Below, piece by piece: positions 35,198 through 43,159 of a stretch of DNA of 64,000 nucleotides. Position numbers and translations under genes: made by a program. The notes below the pieces were generated by a model that worked only from the letters and a program-made list of their open reading frames with translations, was not told the DNA's origin and did no database searches. The stretch's first letter is position 1. Each line of letters begins with the position of its first letter. The stretch is from Nocardioides ungokensis (lineage in GTDB: Bacteria > Actinomycetota > Actinomycetes > Propionibacteriales > Nocardioidaceae), in contig NZ_CP059164.1 of the NCBI RefSeq assembly GCF_013466985.1, forward strand, positions 1,373,001-1,437,000, read 5' to 3'.

Positions 35198-35647
35198 ATG
35201 CGCGCCAAGACCTGCCTCAGCGGCGCCCTCGCACTGGCGGTCATCGTTGTCGGCGCCACGAGCTGTTCCGGGGACGAGACTGGCAGCGCTAAGGACGCAC
35301 CCTCGTCGTCGCAGCCGGTGTCGCAATCCGCCACATCGACACCGACCTCGTCGCCGTCGCATGCGGACCACAACGCGGCGCTCGTCCTCGCCGTCCGCCG
35401 CGAGGCCAAGGCGCAACTCGAATGGATGAAGCCTGACTGGTGGGACAACATCACGGGCTACGAAGCGGATGGGACAGACCTGACCGTCAAGACATCGCTG
35501 TTCCCGAAAGCGTCCAACGCCGCCACAGCGAAGAAGATCGCCGCATCGTTCTCCACCCTCTCGGGCTCGAAGGGGATTCCCCGAGGCTTGTTCGTGACCG
35601 TCAAAGCGAGCAATGGAGATCCGTTGGCGACGTTTGAGCAGCCGTAG
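35198..35647 (+). CDS. Secreted lipoprotein, hypothetical
   Basis: A 149-residue lipoprotein from ATG 35198 with a signal peptide (residues 1-22, TCLSGALALAVIVVGATSC). The lipobox VGATSC makes Cys the acylated residue, and a Ser/Thr/Pro-rich stalk (about 25-55) follows. The compact C-terminal domain contains VRREAKAQLEWMKPDWWDNI and ATAKKIAASFSTLSG. It is anchored outside the membrane. GGAGGAAACGGGG precedes the start. A short cysteine-containing gene follows after 18 bases, probably in the same transcript. Confidence 0.75.
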   Translation: MRAKTCLSGALALAVIVVGATSCSGDETGSAKDAPSSSQPVSQSATSTPTSSPSHADHNAALVLAVRREAKAQLEWMKPDWWDNITGYEADGTDLTVKTSLFPKASNAATAKKIAASFSTLSGSKGIPRGLFVTVKASNGDPLATFEQP

Positions 35648-35664
35648 CAAGGAGGTGAGTGACC

Positions 35665-35859
35665 GTGGCCGAGGTACGGGCGTTCGACGCCGCGATGCAC
35701 GTGGGAAGAGCAAGTGAGACGCGATGTGGGCAGGGCGGCTCCGACAATTGCGCCACACCACCTGCGTTCACCGTGGTCGGACCAAAGCAGACGATTTCAG
35801 CATGTGACGTCCATCTGGCTGGAGCCGTTCGAGAGGCCGATGGGATGCCGCGCCGGTGA
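35665..35859 (+). CDS. Small Cys/His protein
   Basis: A 64-residue protein from GTG 35665, preceded by a perfect AAGGAGGTGA ribosome site. Cys and His residues are spaced as a zinc-binding fold: R-C-G-Q-G-G-S-D-N-C, then PAFTVVGPKQTISACDVHLAGAV with C-D-x-H. Proteins of this pattern are common in actinobacterial mobile elements; no specific function is known. It is probably co-transcribed with the upstream lipoprotein gene. Confidence 0.6.
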   Translation: MAEVRAFDAAMHVGRASETRCGQGGSDNCATPPAFTVVGPKQTISACDVHLAGAVREADGMPRR

Positions 35860-35867
35860 GCCCAGCG

Positions 35868-35909
35868 GCTGGGCCACGACCTTACTGGGGTTTGAGGTCG
35901 CGGCCCAGC
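35868..35909. terminator. Long hairpin, probable bidirectional terminator
   Basis: GCTGGGCCACGACCT and AGGTCGCGGCCCAGC form a 15-bp stem with one mismatch and a 12-base loop. It lies between the Cys/His gene and the truncated recombinase remnant. Confidence 0.65.
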
Positions 35910-35939
35910 CTTGCTCGAGGGTGTCAGGCTGGGCGCAAG

Positions 35940-35984
35940 CTTCTCATCGGCGGCCTGGAACGGCAGCAACGTGGTCTTAGTCAT
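35940..35984 (-). pseudogene. Truncated tyrosine recombinase, 5' end only
   Basis: From ATG 35984 the codons read MTKTTLLPFQ, matching MPETTLLPFQ at the start of the intact recombinase (47611). Similarity stops after about 12-15 codons. The 120 bases upstream of the ATG are about 90% identical to those upstream of the intact gene, up to and including repeat H. It is a remnant of a second integrase platform whose coding region has been lost or replaced. Confidence 0.8.
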
Positions 35985-36087
35985 GGTGCACTCCCGGCGA
36001 TCAGAGTCCACGCCTCGGCCACGGATCGCGACGCGCGACGTGAGGCGCCCTTATGAACGAAGGGTCTCGCTTCCAAGGCGCCACTGG

Positions 36088-36109
36088 GCGGCGATAAGAC
36101 TCACCTTCG
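36088..36109 (+). repeat. Cassette-boundary repeat, copy H (attI-like position)
   Basis: GCGGCGATAAGACTCACC then TTCG. It lies 104 bases upstream of the truncated recombinase start, the same distance as repeat O from the intact one. Confidence 0.8.
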
Positions 36110-36249
36110 ACGCGAGCGGATCGTGGTACACCCGATGCCGCAGCGCACGTTGTTTGCCGAAGAGTGCGTTTCGACGTTCCACCGGCCATGAAGGTCGGCC
36201 ACGGTGAGGGCGGGCTCGCCCCTGTCCCGATCCGGTCAGGAGATGGGTT

Positions 36250-36282
36250 GACCCGCCCGCGGCCAAGCGCCGCGAGCGGGTC
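36250..36282 (-). terminator. Terminator hairpin
   Basis: GACCCGC plus CGCGGC pairs with GCCGCG plus GCGGGTC around a short loop, 18 bases beyond the stop of the DUF6454-type gene. Confidence 0.65.
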
Positions 36283-36299
36283 GTGTCGCGGTCAAGGAG

Positions 36300-37270
36300 T
36301 CAGGGGACGTCGGCGGTGAACATGAACAGCTCGGTGCCGTTGGTCTCGTCGCCGTTGTCCGGCGCGGCCCACAGCGTGAGGTGCTTGCCGTCGGCGGCCA
36401 TCTTGACCGGGTTGCGGGTCATCACGTGGCCCGCGGCGGTCCACTTCTGGAACGGGAACTCGTGCAGCACCTCGTGCGAGTGGAGGTCGACCAGGGCCAG
36501 CCCGCCGAGCTCGTACGTCGCGTTGTTACCGCCCGCGCTCGGGGTCTGGCCGAGGTTCGCCACGCCGCCGCAGATCGCCTTGGCGGTGTCGACGTACTGG
36601 CAGTCCTGGTAGTCGATGAAGTGGCTGGGGTTCAGCCAGCTGCGCGTCTCCTGCCCGGTGGGCGTCCAGTCGTAGAACTTCCGCGAGCCCCAGTTGTTGC
36701 CGACCAGGTCGCCGGTGGTGTCGTCCTTGACGATGCCGCCGATGTGGTCGTTGACGCGGAACTGCTCGGAAAGCTTGAGGTTGCTGGCGTTGACCTTGTA
36801 GATGATCGAGGAGCTGTCGGGGCGGTACTCCGCGACCGGCACCCAGACGTTCTCCCCGTCGTAGTCGATGCCGCCGGGGTGGTACATGTCGCCCTCGCCG
36901 AGGGTGATGTCCTTCTGCAGGTTGCCCTCGCGGTCCATCACGAACAGGTGGCCGACGCCCTTGCCCGGCGTGCGGTCGTAGCCGTTCACGGGACTGGGGT
37001 ACTTCTGCGTCGGCTCGATGATCTGCACGGCCGACAGGAAGATGTGCTTGTCGGTGATCGCCAGGCCTCGGTGTGGTAGGTCTGGAAGTTCAGGTGCAGC
37101 TTGTCGACCTGGTTCCACGCGGTGCTGCGGGTGACCTCGTTGAAGTCGTTCGCGAGCGGGCCGTCGGTGGTGGCGCCGGCACCAATAGCGCCGTTCGCGA
37201 AGAACGCGGCGCCGCCGATGGCGAGGGCCAGCGCGGCCGTTCGGCCAGGGCGCGCACGGGATCGGGGCAT
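36300..37270 (-). pseudogene. DUF6454-like secreted beta-propeller protein, one frameshift
   Basis: From ATG 37270 (AGGAGAAGAC upstream) the first 65 codons encode a signal peptide (RTAALALAIGGAAFFANGAIGAGA) and LANDFNEVTRSTAWNQVDKL. The rest continues in another frame after about 37065 (LAITDKHIFLSAVQIIEPTQ, then YHPGGIDYDGENVWVPVAEY, DWTPTGQETRSWLNPSHF, to the stop at 36300). Joined, the protein would be about 320 residues and match the secreted DUF6454 family of actinobacteria, which resembles NHL/SMP-30-like propellers. A single 1-base indel separates the halves, so either recent inactivation or an assembly error is possible. A terminator follows the stop. Confidence 0.7.
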
Positions 37271-37492
37271 GTCTTCTCCTTGTCGGGGGAGCTGCGACGC
37301 TCGCAAGGCGTGGTGAACCCCGAGCGACCGGGGAAAGTCGCCGACGCGAAGACGCGGTCAGGCGGCCGTGACGGTGGACACCATGTCGCCGCAGCAACAG
37401 CACTGCCGTATTCAAACCAGTCGTTCGACGCGTACGGCTCCTGACGTCCGGGCGCCTACGACCGCACATCGGCTGGTCCCCGTGTCCGGCTG

Positions 37493-37516
37493 GCGGCGGA
37501 ATGACGCCAGTAGTGG
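37493..37516 (+). repeat. Cassette-boundary repeat, copy I
   Basis: GCGGCGGAATGACGCCAG then TAGTGG. An upstream arm, CTGGTCCCCGTGTCCGGC (37473-37490), is partly complementary, and CTGGCG/CGCCAG within the site forms a short inner palindrome. Confidence 0.8.
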
Positions 37517-37605
37517 CAGCGCGGATCGCAGCCCAGACTCCGAAACCAGACCGGGGTCAGAAGGATTCGGTGAACGCGTTCCCCGCAGTCGTTTAGCCTC
37601 AGCGA

Positions 37606-38055
37606 GTGACGACTCAGCACATCGGTGCGGCCGGCGAGCTACTAGTGCAGTATCGCTTGCTCAAGGTCGGCATCGACAGTGCGCGTTTGACCACGGATGC
37701 GGGCATCGACTTGGTCGTCTACGCGCCAGGAAGCGCCGAGGCCACAACTGTTCAAGTGAAGAGCAACCTCTCTGCCAGACCTGCTGGCGGGAAGGGACAG
37801 TTGAGCAGAGGATGGGACTTTCCGCATACCTGCCCCGCCCAGCTATTGGCGCTGGTAGCGCTTGATGTGGACCGCGTCTGGCTGTTCACCCTGGCGGAAG
37901 CACGCGAGCTGGCGCAGCAGCATTCCCCCAAGGGAGTTCGGAAGCTGTACTGGTTCGTGGAGCCGCCGGCTGGGGGCGCCGGCGGCGCCCGACATGAAGC
38001 AGAGATGGCTCAGTACTTGCTCGAGGATCGGGCGGAGCAGCTCTTCCCACACTGA
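37606..38055 (+). CDS. PD-(D/E)XK-like nuclease fold protein
   Basis: A 149-residue protein from GTG 37606. Motifs of a PD-(D/E)XK nuclease fold: the helix Glu in GAAGELLVQYRLL, the Asp in DAGIDLVVYA and the strand VQVKSN with the Q-x-K pair. This is the arrangement of group I intron homing-type and DUF4365-like small nucleases. The remainder (LLALVALDVDRVWLFTL) is a hydrophobic strand-helix. It may be a DNA-cleaving defence or toxin module, or an inactive relative. It is a one-gene cassette: repeat I lies 90 bases before the start, and repeat J 28 bases after the stop. Confidence 0.65.
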   Translation: MTTQHIGAAGELLVQYRLLKVGIDSARLTTDAGIDLVVYAPGSAEATTVQVKSNLSARPAGGKGQLSRGWDFPHTCPAQLLALVALDVDRVWLFTLAEARELAQQHSPKGVRKLYWFVEPPAGGAGGARHEAEMAQYLLEDRAEQLFPH

Positions 38056-38082
38056 GCGTGTTCGGTCCAGCACCACCCTGAC

Positions 38083-38100
38083 GCGGCGGAAAGACGCAGG
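38083..38100 (+). repeat. Cassette-boundary repeat, copy J
   Basis: GCGGCGGAAAGACGCAGG, identical to the core. The upstream arm CTGAGCGTGTTCGGTCC (38052-38068) overlaps the stop codon of the preceding gene and is partly complementary to the repeat. Confidence 0.85.
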
Positions 38101-38188
38101 CCACGGGTGCCGGAGACGTGGCGGAACACCCCAACCGCGCCTGTGGCCCAAGAGTCTGGAGCGGCTGTTCGGCGTGCGTCCATCGGCC

Positions 38189-38683
38189 CTACGAGACGGT
38201 GTGGCCCCAGACCAGAGTGCCGTCTGGGTTCTTGTACGTCCAAGCCGCCGACGGGTGCTGCAACCCGAACTTCGTCACCTCGGGCTCAACCAGGGTACGG
38301 AACGTCGCCTTCAACAGCGGAAGCTGCGTGTCCAGGTAGTCGGACGTTGCTGCCACGTCGACCCGAACCTTGTACACGTAGACGAACTCAATTCCGCTCG
38401 GATAGACCGGGTTGATCCGGATCGATGTGAACATCTTCCGGAACTACGGACTCCACAGCCCAGGCAGCTGCTTTCGGGCCGCTGCAACGTAGGTGTTCAG
38501 CTCGCCTCTTGACGAGCCGACCGCGTCGACCGGCTTCGCCTGCTTGGTCTGCACACGCGCACTGGGAGCGGCTTCCTCCGCCGTCAGCACATTCGACTTG
38601 TCAGTGGCGCAACCGGCCAGTGACACGGCGGTGAAACAGACAGCGGCGGCAGCCAGTGCCCTCGACGAACCAGGCCTGAACAT
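38189..38683 (-). pseudogene. Lipoprotein gene interrupted by an in-frame TAG
   Basis: From ATG 38683: signal peptide (ALAAAAVCFTAVSLAGC, lipobox SLAGC), then a stalk with NVLTAEEAAPSARV and ARKQLPGLWSP. A TAG at 38444-38446 then interrupts, and the same frame continues FRKMFTSIRINPVYPSG..., DYLDTQLPLLKATFRTL and AAWTYKNPDGTLVW to the stop at 38189. The two parts together (164 codons) look like one DUF4854-type lipoprotein. The interruption is a single base change from a sense codon, so this is a recent nonsense mutation, a sequencing error or (less likely) readthrough. Confidence 0.7.
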
Positions 38684-38856
38684 TGCGCCTCACCCCGAAA
38701 CGACTTCCGACTCGGTGAGGGTAGCGGGACCGACCGCGCCGCGTACGCCAAACCACAACGACAGATTCACCGGCGCGAAGAACACCCGGCGAACCGGCCG
38801 GACCATCAGGCGCACAATCCACCTCGCGCACGCGAATGGCCAACGATCAGCATCTC

Positions 38857-38938
38857 AAACGCGTTCGATGCCCTCTTCGTCAGCTCAACGACCACTGGCG
38901 GCAGATCGTTGAATGGGCTTGCGGCCTCGCAGACTAGC
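38857..38938 (+). pseudogene. 3' gene fragment related to 5829-5906
   Basis: About 75-80 bases encode AFDALF, then (after a 1-base deletion) QLNDHWRQIVEWACGLAD and a TAG, matching the C-terminus at 5829-5906. It ends 21 bases before repeat K. There is no upstream coding region with a start, so only the tail of the gene is left. Confidence 0.5.
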
Positions 38939-38958
38939 GCCGCCGGCCCGTCGCAACC

Positions 38959-38981
38959 GGGGTGATAAGACGCACTACCGG
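38959..38981 (+). repeat. Cassette-boundary repeat, copy K
   Basis: GGGGTGATAAGACGCACTAC then CGG keeps the AAGACGCAC half and has a changed left half. It directly follows the gene fragment. Confidence 0.65.
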
Positions 38982-39046
38982 AGTGCGGCGCATCGCTGCA
39001 TGCGGACGCTTGCTCAAGAGCGGCCGACCTCGGAGCGCACCGCACT

Positions 39047-40783
39047 TCATACGTGACCGCAGGTCTTGGAGATTGACCACGTCCGGTTGCCAGAGTCCGT
39101 GCGTTTCGCTGGGCGTCTGCAAGTTTCACACCAGAACTTGTTATGCAGCAGTTCCACTCGGTGAGCGGAGTCCAAAGCCTCGGCGTCAGACAGCCCATCG
39201 GCCCAAGCTGTGAAGTGAGCCCCAGCGATGTTTCGAAGGAATTGCGAATGGCCCAGTTCTTCTGCAAGCGACGCCACCTCGGAGTCTGTGCATGCGCGAA
39301 GTGCGGCCTGTACTCCGGGCCACAGATCGCCAATCGTGTACTTATCCTCCGCCTTCCGTCTTACGGAGACTTTGCACCATATCGAAAGGTGATGGCACAA
39401 CGCTTCAAAAGTTCGCCCTGCAGTCCCAGCGACCACAACGGCCGAGGCGGCACTCTGCACCACTTGATGTAGGTCTCGGAGGTGGCCCGGGTTGACGCCG
39501 ATCACTGTTGGGGTCGATCCGAAACCGCTGCTCCGGATCTCGAGTGCTTGAGTGGGTTTGCCGGTCTCGTTTAAGCAGCGCTGGGCGATCTCCATCCATA
39601 GACGATCATGAACCGTCATTACCATCTGCCAACCTACGAGTCTATTCGCAAGGTGTTGAAGTGCTCTTGATCGTAGCGGCGCGTCGATCGACTGGAAAAC
39701 ATCGTCCAGGACAATGAATTTCGACTGGCCTCGTTCGGCGCAGGCGACGTGCACCTCGAGCAGGATCAGTAGTGCGAGTAGATCGAGATGTGCCTCACTC
39801 AGGACCTCTTCCGGAAGAAGTTCCTTACCCGTGTCCCGGATTAATCGGATCTCGAGTGCCCCAGTCTCTTCAAGGACGAATTGCACCTCCGCCACCCAAG
39901 GCTGTTGGGTGATCGAGCGATAGTCCTCCGAGACGCGCGCTCCAACGTCTTCAAGAATTTCCTGCAGCGCCGAAAAGTCACGTGGACTACGCCGGCGAGC
40001 GGCGTTGGCCAGGGGTGTCAGGTCCAGTACCTGGCGCAGTGCTTGCTCGTACCTGTCGAGTAGAGCGGAAGTTGCAGGGTCGAGCGCCCGCCCAGGAGCA
40101 CCGTGGAGGACGATTGAGGCCGCGTTCCGCAGACTTTTCATCCCTGCCGCGTGAGTTGGGAGGGAGTAGTCGGTGGTTGCTCTGGCAAAACGAAAACCCA
40201 CTGGTATCAACTTGCGAACGGCGACGTCGGCCTCCATCAACCGAACGTTTGCTCTTGCGTGCTCCTCGATAGATTGTTCGTCTGCTGCTGTGCGGACACC
40301 CTCGGCCGGGGCTTTCAAGTAGTCCCAGAAGAATTCTTGGCGCTGGACCGGTGGGATTTGCCAGAAGACTTCGACAGCGCTGCGCCGAATAACGATTGGG
40401 GCGTACTCATAGGCCGACATGACGCGCGCGCGATCCAAGTACGTAGGCGGCGGATTCGATTCACCTTTACTCCACGATGGGACCCGATTGCCACGCCTGA
40501 ATTTCTCGCCCGACGAAAGCTGAACCTCCACGCAGGGAAAACTCTTCTTACCCGCGCTCATGTTTCGTATCTCGCGCCTGATCTTCGTTCCGTCTCGAAG
40601 TCGCCTGCTAACCACGCCTCGGGTCGCGAACTCGAACGCATCGCATATGGACGACTTGCCACTCCCGTTCTCGCCGTAGAGCAGTAGGCTACAAATAGCT
40701 CCGTCGCCGGGGCGAGTCATTACGATCGTCGTCGCCTGCCGGACCCCTCGGAAATTCTCTAACTTGATCTCAGTAAATGACAC
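39047..40783 (-). CDS. RecF/SMC-like AAA ATPase with C-terminal zinc-knuckle, defence-like
   Basis: A 578-residue protein. The N-terminus is an SMC/RecF-type head: ITEIKLENFRGVR-like start (EIKLENFRGVRQATTIV), Walker A LLYGENGSGKSS (residues 35-46), the signature-like LSEAHLDLLALLILLEVH (about 340) and Walker B KFIVLDDVFQSID (about 365). The insertion between Walker A and the signature is short (about 290 residues), with no long coiled coil or zinc hook. After Walker B comes a 200-residue C-terminal part ending in a Cys/His cluster (FWCETCRRPA ... CGHV). No TOPRIM domain is present, so it is not an OLD nuclease. Lone ATPases of this shape recur in phage-defence islands; a nuclease or sensor role for the C-terminus is unknown. 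Confidence 0.75.
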   Translation of the reverse strand: MSFTEIKLENFRGVRQATTIVMTRPGDGAICSLLLYGENGSGKSSICDAFEFATRGVVSRRLRDGTKIRREIRNMSAGKKSFPCVEVQLSSGEKFRRGNRVPSWSKGESNPPPTYLDRARVMSAYEYAPIVIRRSAVEVFWQIPPVQRQEFFWDYLKAPAEGVRTAADEQSIEEHARANVRLMEADVAVRKLIPVGFRFARATTDYSLPTHAAGMKSLRNAASIVLHGAPGRALDPATSALLDRYEQALRQVLDLTPLANAARRRSPRDFSALQEILEDVGARVSEDYRSITQQPWVAEVQFVLEETGALEIRLIRDTGKELLPEEVLSEAHLDLLALLILLEVHVACAERGQSKFIVLDDVFQSIDAPLRSRALQHLANRLVGWQMVMTVHDRLWMEIAQRCLNETGKPTQALEIRSSGFGSTPTVIGVNPGHLRDLHQVVQSAASAVVVAGTAGRTFEALCHHLSIWCKVSVRRKAEDKYTIGDLWPGVQAALRACTDSEVASLAEELGHSQFLRNIAGAHFTAWADGLSDAEALDSAHRVELLHNKFWCETCRRPAKRTDSGNRTWSISKTCGHV

Positions 40784-41903
40784 CGCAATCCTCCCCGTTC
40801 AGATACCGATCCGCTCGAGGCAATTCCTGCGGCGCCGGCACAATAGACTCCTCGACCAAGTTCGTTTCAGCGAAGACTTTCATGGTCGCTCGCGGCTCAG
40901 CGTCTGTACCCGAGCGCAGAGCGTCAAGCCCTAGGAGACCTGATGGGAAACGCGACTGTCCAGCGCTGCAGTGATGCTCTTGTGCAACTCCTGCACCCTC
41001 CTCTTGGCTCTTGGCTCTTGGCTCTTGAGCAGAGGAGCAGATCCTTCCTAGTTTCGCAAGGCGCGTGGGCGAGTGTCTGACTCGTCGCGGTCGCCCGAGT
41101 CTCGACCTCGCCTCGCGGAGGCGCTAGGGCAGTGCAGAGCCATCGGGCGAGTAATCCACGCGATGGCTCTTAAGACCGGTGTCCTGACGGCCCCGTTCGC
41201 GCCAACAGGACTCACGAGGCGATCATGAACGTTGCAGCCTGTCGAGGGCAGGCGCCTGTATGGCGAGAACCGAATACGAACGCAACGGTTCCCCCTCTCA
41301 CGCTCATAACCATCGTCGAGGGAGGCAGCGGCAGGAGGGGCTCGACACGCATCCAGTTGACGGTGTTCCGAGAAGGCCGCGGCTTCCGCCCATTCCGACT
41401 CAAGGGATAGACAACGACTCGCACGTCCGCGGGTCATGGCGACTACTGCCCGCTCCCGTCGACAGTCTCGCACGAATCGTGCGCTGTCACGCGCGGCGCA
41501 ATGACGCACGTCGGTCGGCGTTCACCGGCTGCTCCAATCACTGTCGCCGGCGAGCGATAGCGGGTCGCCGGCCGCCTGGAGCGACCGGTCAGTTGGACGT
41601 GTGGCGACTGACCAACAATCGCAACATCGTCTGGCACGACTCGACCTACGCCGCCCAGACCCTCGACTCCACCAATCACTCGACCAGGTCTGGCTGACCA
41701 GCGTCGAGTTGCGGGCGGGTCAAGGAGCCGAGCGACTTGCTAGACGGCTTGCGAGGATTGCGACATCCCGGCCCGCAGCCTGAACGTCGCCGGCAACGCG
41801 TTCGGGCCGGAGGAGGCGCCATGGGCGCTGACGCTCGGTGAGGAACGGACCGACTCATGCGGTTTGCCGGGCACTGGCCGGGTGTCACCGCGACGCCTGT
41901 GGC
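40784..41903. other. Long non-coding stretch with repeat L
   Basis: About 1.1 kb. It contains three to four tandem copies of the 7-mer CTTGGCT (41003-41030), repeat L with a flanking hairpin (GACAG..CGCACGA-A-TCGTGCG..CTGTC, 41461-41488) and short open frames (41225-41410 plus, 41212-41424 minus) that lack ribosome sites and family resemblance. I see no convincing gene. Confidence 0.45.
41493..41514 (+). repeat. Cassette-boundary repeat, copy L
   Basis: GCGGCGCAATGACGCACGTC then GG. The preceding CGTGCGCTGTCAC (41478-41490) is partly complementary, and a larger perfect hairpin lies just before it. Confidence 0.8.
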
Positions 41904-42935
41904 ATGTTCCCAAGTATGGGTAACGGGGATGTGTACGTCGTCTGGGGCTACATCGCGGGCGCGGTGTTGCCGCCGAACCTCGAGTTTGACGGCCCGGAGG
42001 GCGGCGACTGGCTATGCGTCACCCAGGATGTGCCCGACTCGTTCCGGCGACTGGATCCTCCCGGGGTGGTCGAGGCACAGCTCGGCGGCGGTACCTGGGC
42101 CACCGGGACGGGTCGGCGGACTCGAGTTCGGTCCGCAGCGGTATTCAAGGTCTCCGTTCGGGTTGTGGATCCCGACGACGCGATGCGCACCGCCGAGGCG
42201 GAGGTGCTCCCCAGGCTCCTGGCTGTCGTCTCGGCGATGACCGGTTCACCAATGTTCGGCGCACCAGTGGCATTCCACGCCGCCAACGAGCCAGAGCAGT
42301 GGCTGCCCCGAAGGAGCGACGCGTGGGTGGACGCCTTCACACCCCGGCAATTCAAAGCCGAGGAGGCCGACCCCGACGAGTGGGCGGGGGTGGTTTGGGC
42401 GGCACAGCACGACTACACCGCCCGGCACGCGGCGGTCGACATGTATGTCGCGAACAACCGCTACCTCTCACACGGCGATGACGCAGCCGACGTGCGGACG
42501 GCCTTGCTGACCTACTTCTTCGTACTCGAGCGCATCGCCGACCGGATCGGCCGGTTCTTCCCACCCAAGCCAACTCCCGACGAGTCGGCGCCCCTGGTTG
42601 AGACTCTGGAGAAGGCTCTCGACCGGGCGACGTCGGTAGAGCAGAAGGTCGAGTGCGTCCGCGTCGCCGCACAGAAGCTGCAGGCGCTCCACTCGCGCGG
42701 GATCAAGCGACGCGTGGTCGAGGCCGGCGGCACCATCGACGTCGACGAGAACGTCGTTCGTACAGCCGGGCAGTTCGCCGACCTGCGCAACTCGCAGCTC
42801 GGCCACGTTCCCTCCGCAGGAGAGACGGCGAAAGACTTGGTCGGCTGGCTCCCGAAGGCACAGCAATGCGCCCACGCCTACCTCTCGGCGTATCTGCGCT
42901 GGGTCGAAGGTCGCGACCAGGCGGCGTCGGACTGA
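41904..42935 (+). CDS. Hypothetical protein
   Basis: A soluble protein of about 340 residues; ATG 41904 and ATG 41916 are both possible starts. The N-terminal half is beta-rich (WGYIAGAVLPPNLEFDGPEG, FKVSVRVVDPDDAMRTAEAE). The C-terminal half is helical, with TALLTYFFVLERIADRIGRF, PLVETLEKALDRATSVEQKV and LRNSQLGHVPS. The latter part resembles ApeA-like/HEPN-type C-terminal helical domains of abortive-infection proteins (an R-N-x4-H pair, LRNSQLGH, is visible). That resemblance is suggestive only. It is the sole gene between repeats L and M. Confidence 0.5.
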   Translation: MFPSMGNGDVYVVWGYIAGAVLPPNLEFDGPEGGDWLCVTQDVPDSFRRLDPPGVVEAQLGGGTWATGTGRRTRVRSAAVFKVSVRVVDPDDAMRTAEAEVLPRLLAVVSAMTGSPMFGAPVAFHAANEPEQWLPRRSDAWVDAFTPRQFKAEEADPDEWAGVVWAAQHDYTARHAAVDMYVANNRYLSHGDDAADVRTALLTYFFVLERIADRIGRFFPPKPTPDESAPLVETLEKALDRATSVEQKVECVRVAAQKLQALHSRGIKRRVVEAGGTIDVDENVVRTAGQFADLRNSQLGHVPSAGETAKDLVGWLPKAQQCAHAYLSAYLRWVEGRDQAASD

Positions 42936-43107
42936 TCCGAGCGGGACGACTGGGCACGGCCGTGGGCGCGGACATGGTCTAAACGCGGTCCACACGCACA
43001 TCGAGCTGTAGTGACCGGTAGGTCCCGTCCTCAGCCCGCGGCGCACCACAGCGCAAGAGTTCACCGCAGATGACGTTGCCGAGGTGTAGCGACTGTGCCG
43101 CGCCGTT

Positions 43108-43129
43108 GCGGCGGAAAGACGCGACCTCG
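43108..43129 (+). repeat. Cassette-boundary repeat, copy M
   Basis: GCGGCGGAAAGACGCGACCT then CG. The 22 bases from 43080 (CGAGGT...GCCGC) are its clearest partner arm: outer CGAGGT pairs with ACCTCG and inner GCCGC with GCGGC, with a mismatched middle. Confidence 0.85.
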
Positions 43130-43159
43130 AAACGCACTCGCAGCGGGGCGGTCTCAATT

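Noticed and set aside
41003..41030. Tandem CTTGGCT repeats as a regulatory array
   Set aside because: Only three to four copies in a gene-free stretch, with no linked promoter or gene; probably simple slippage.
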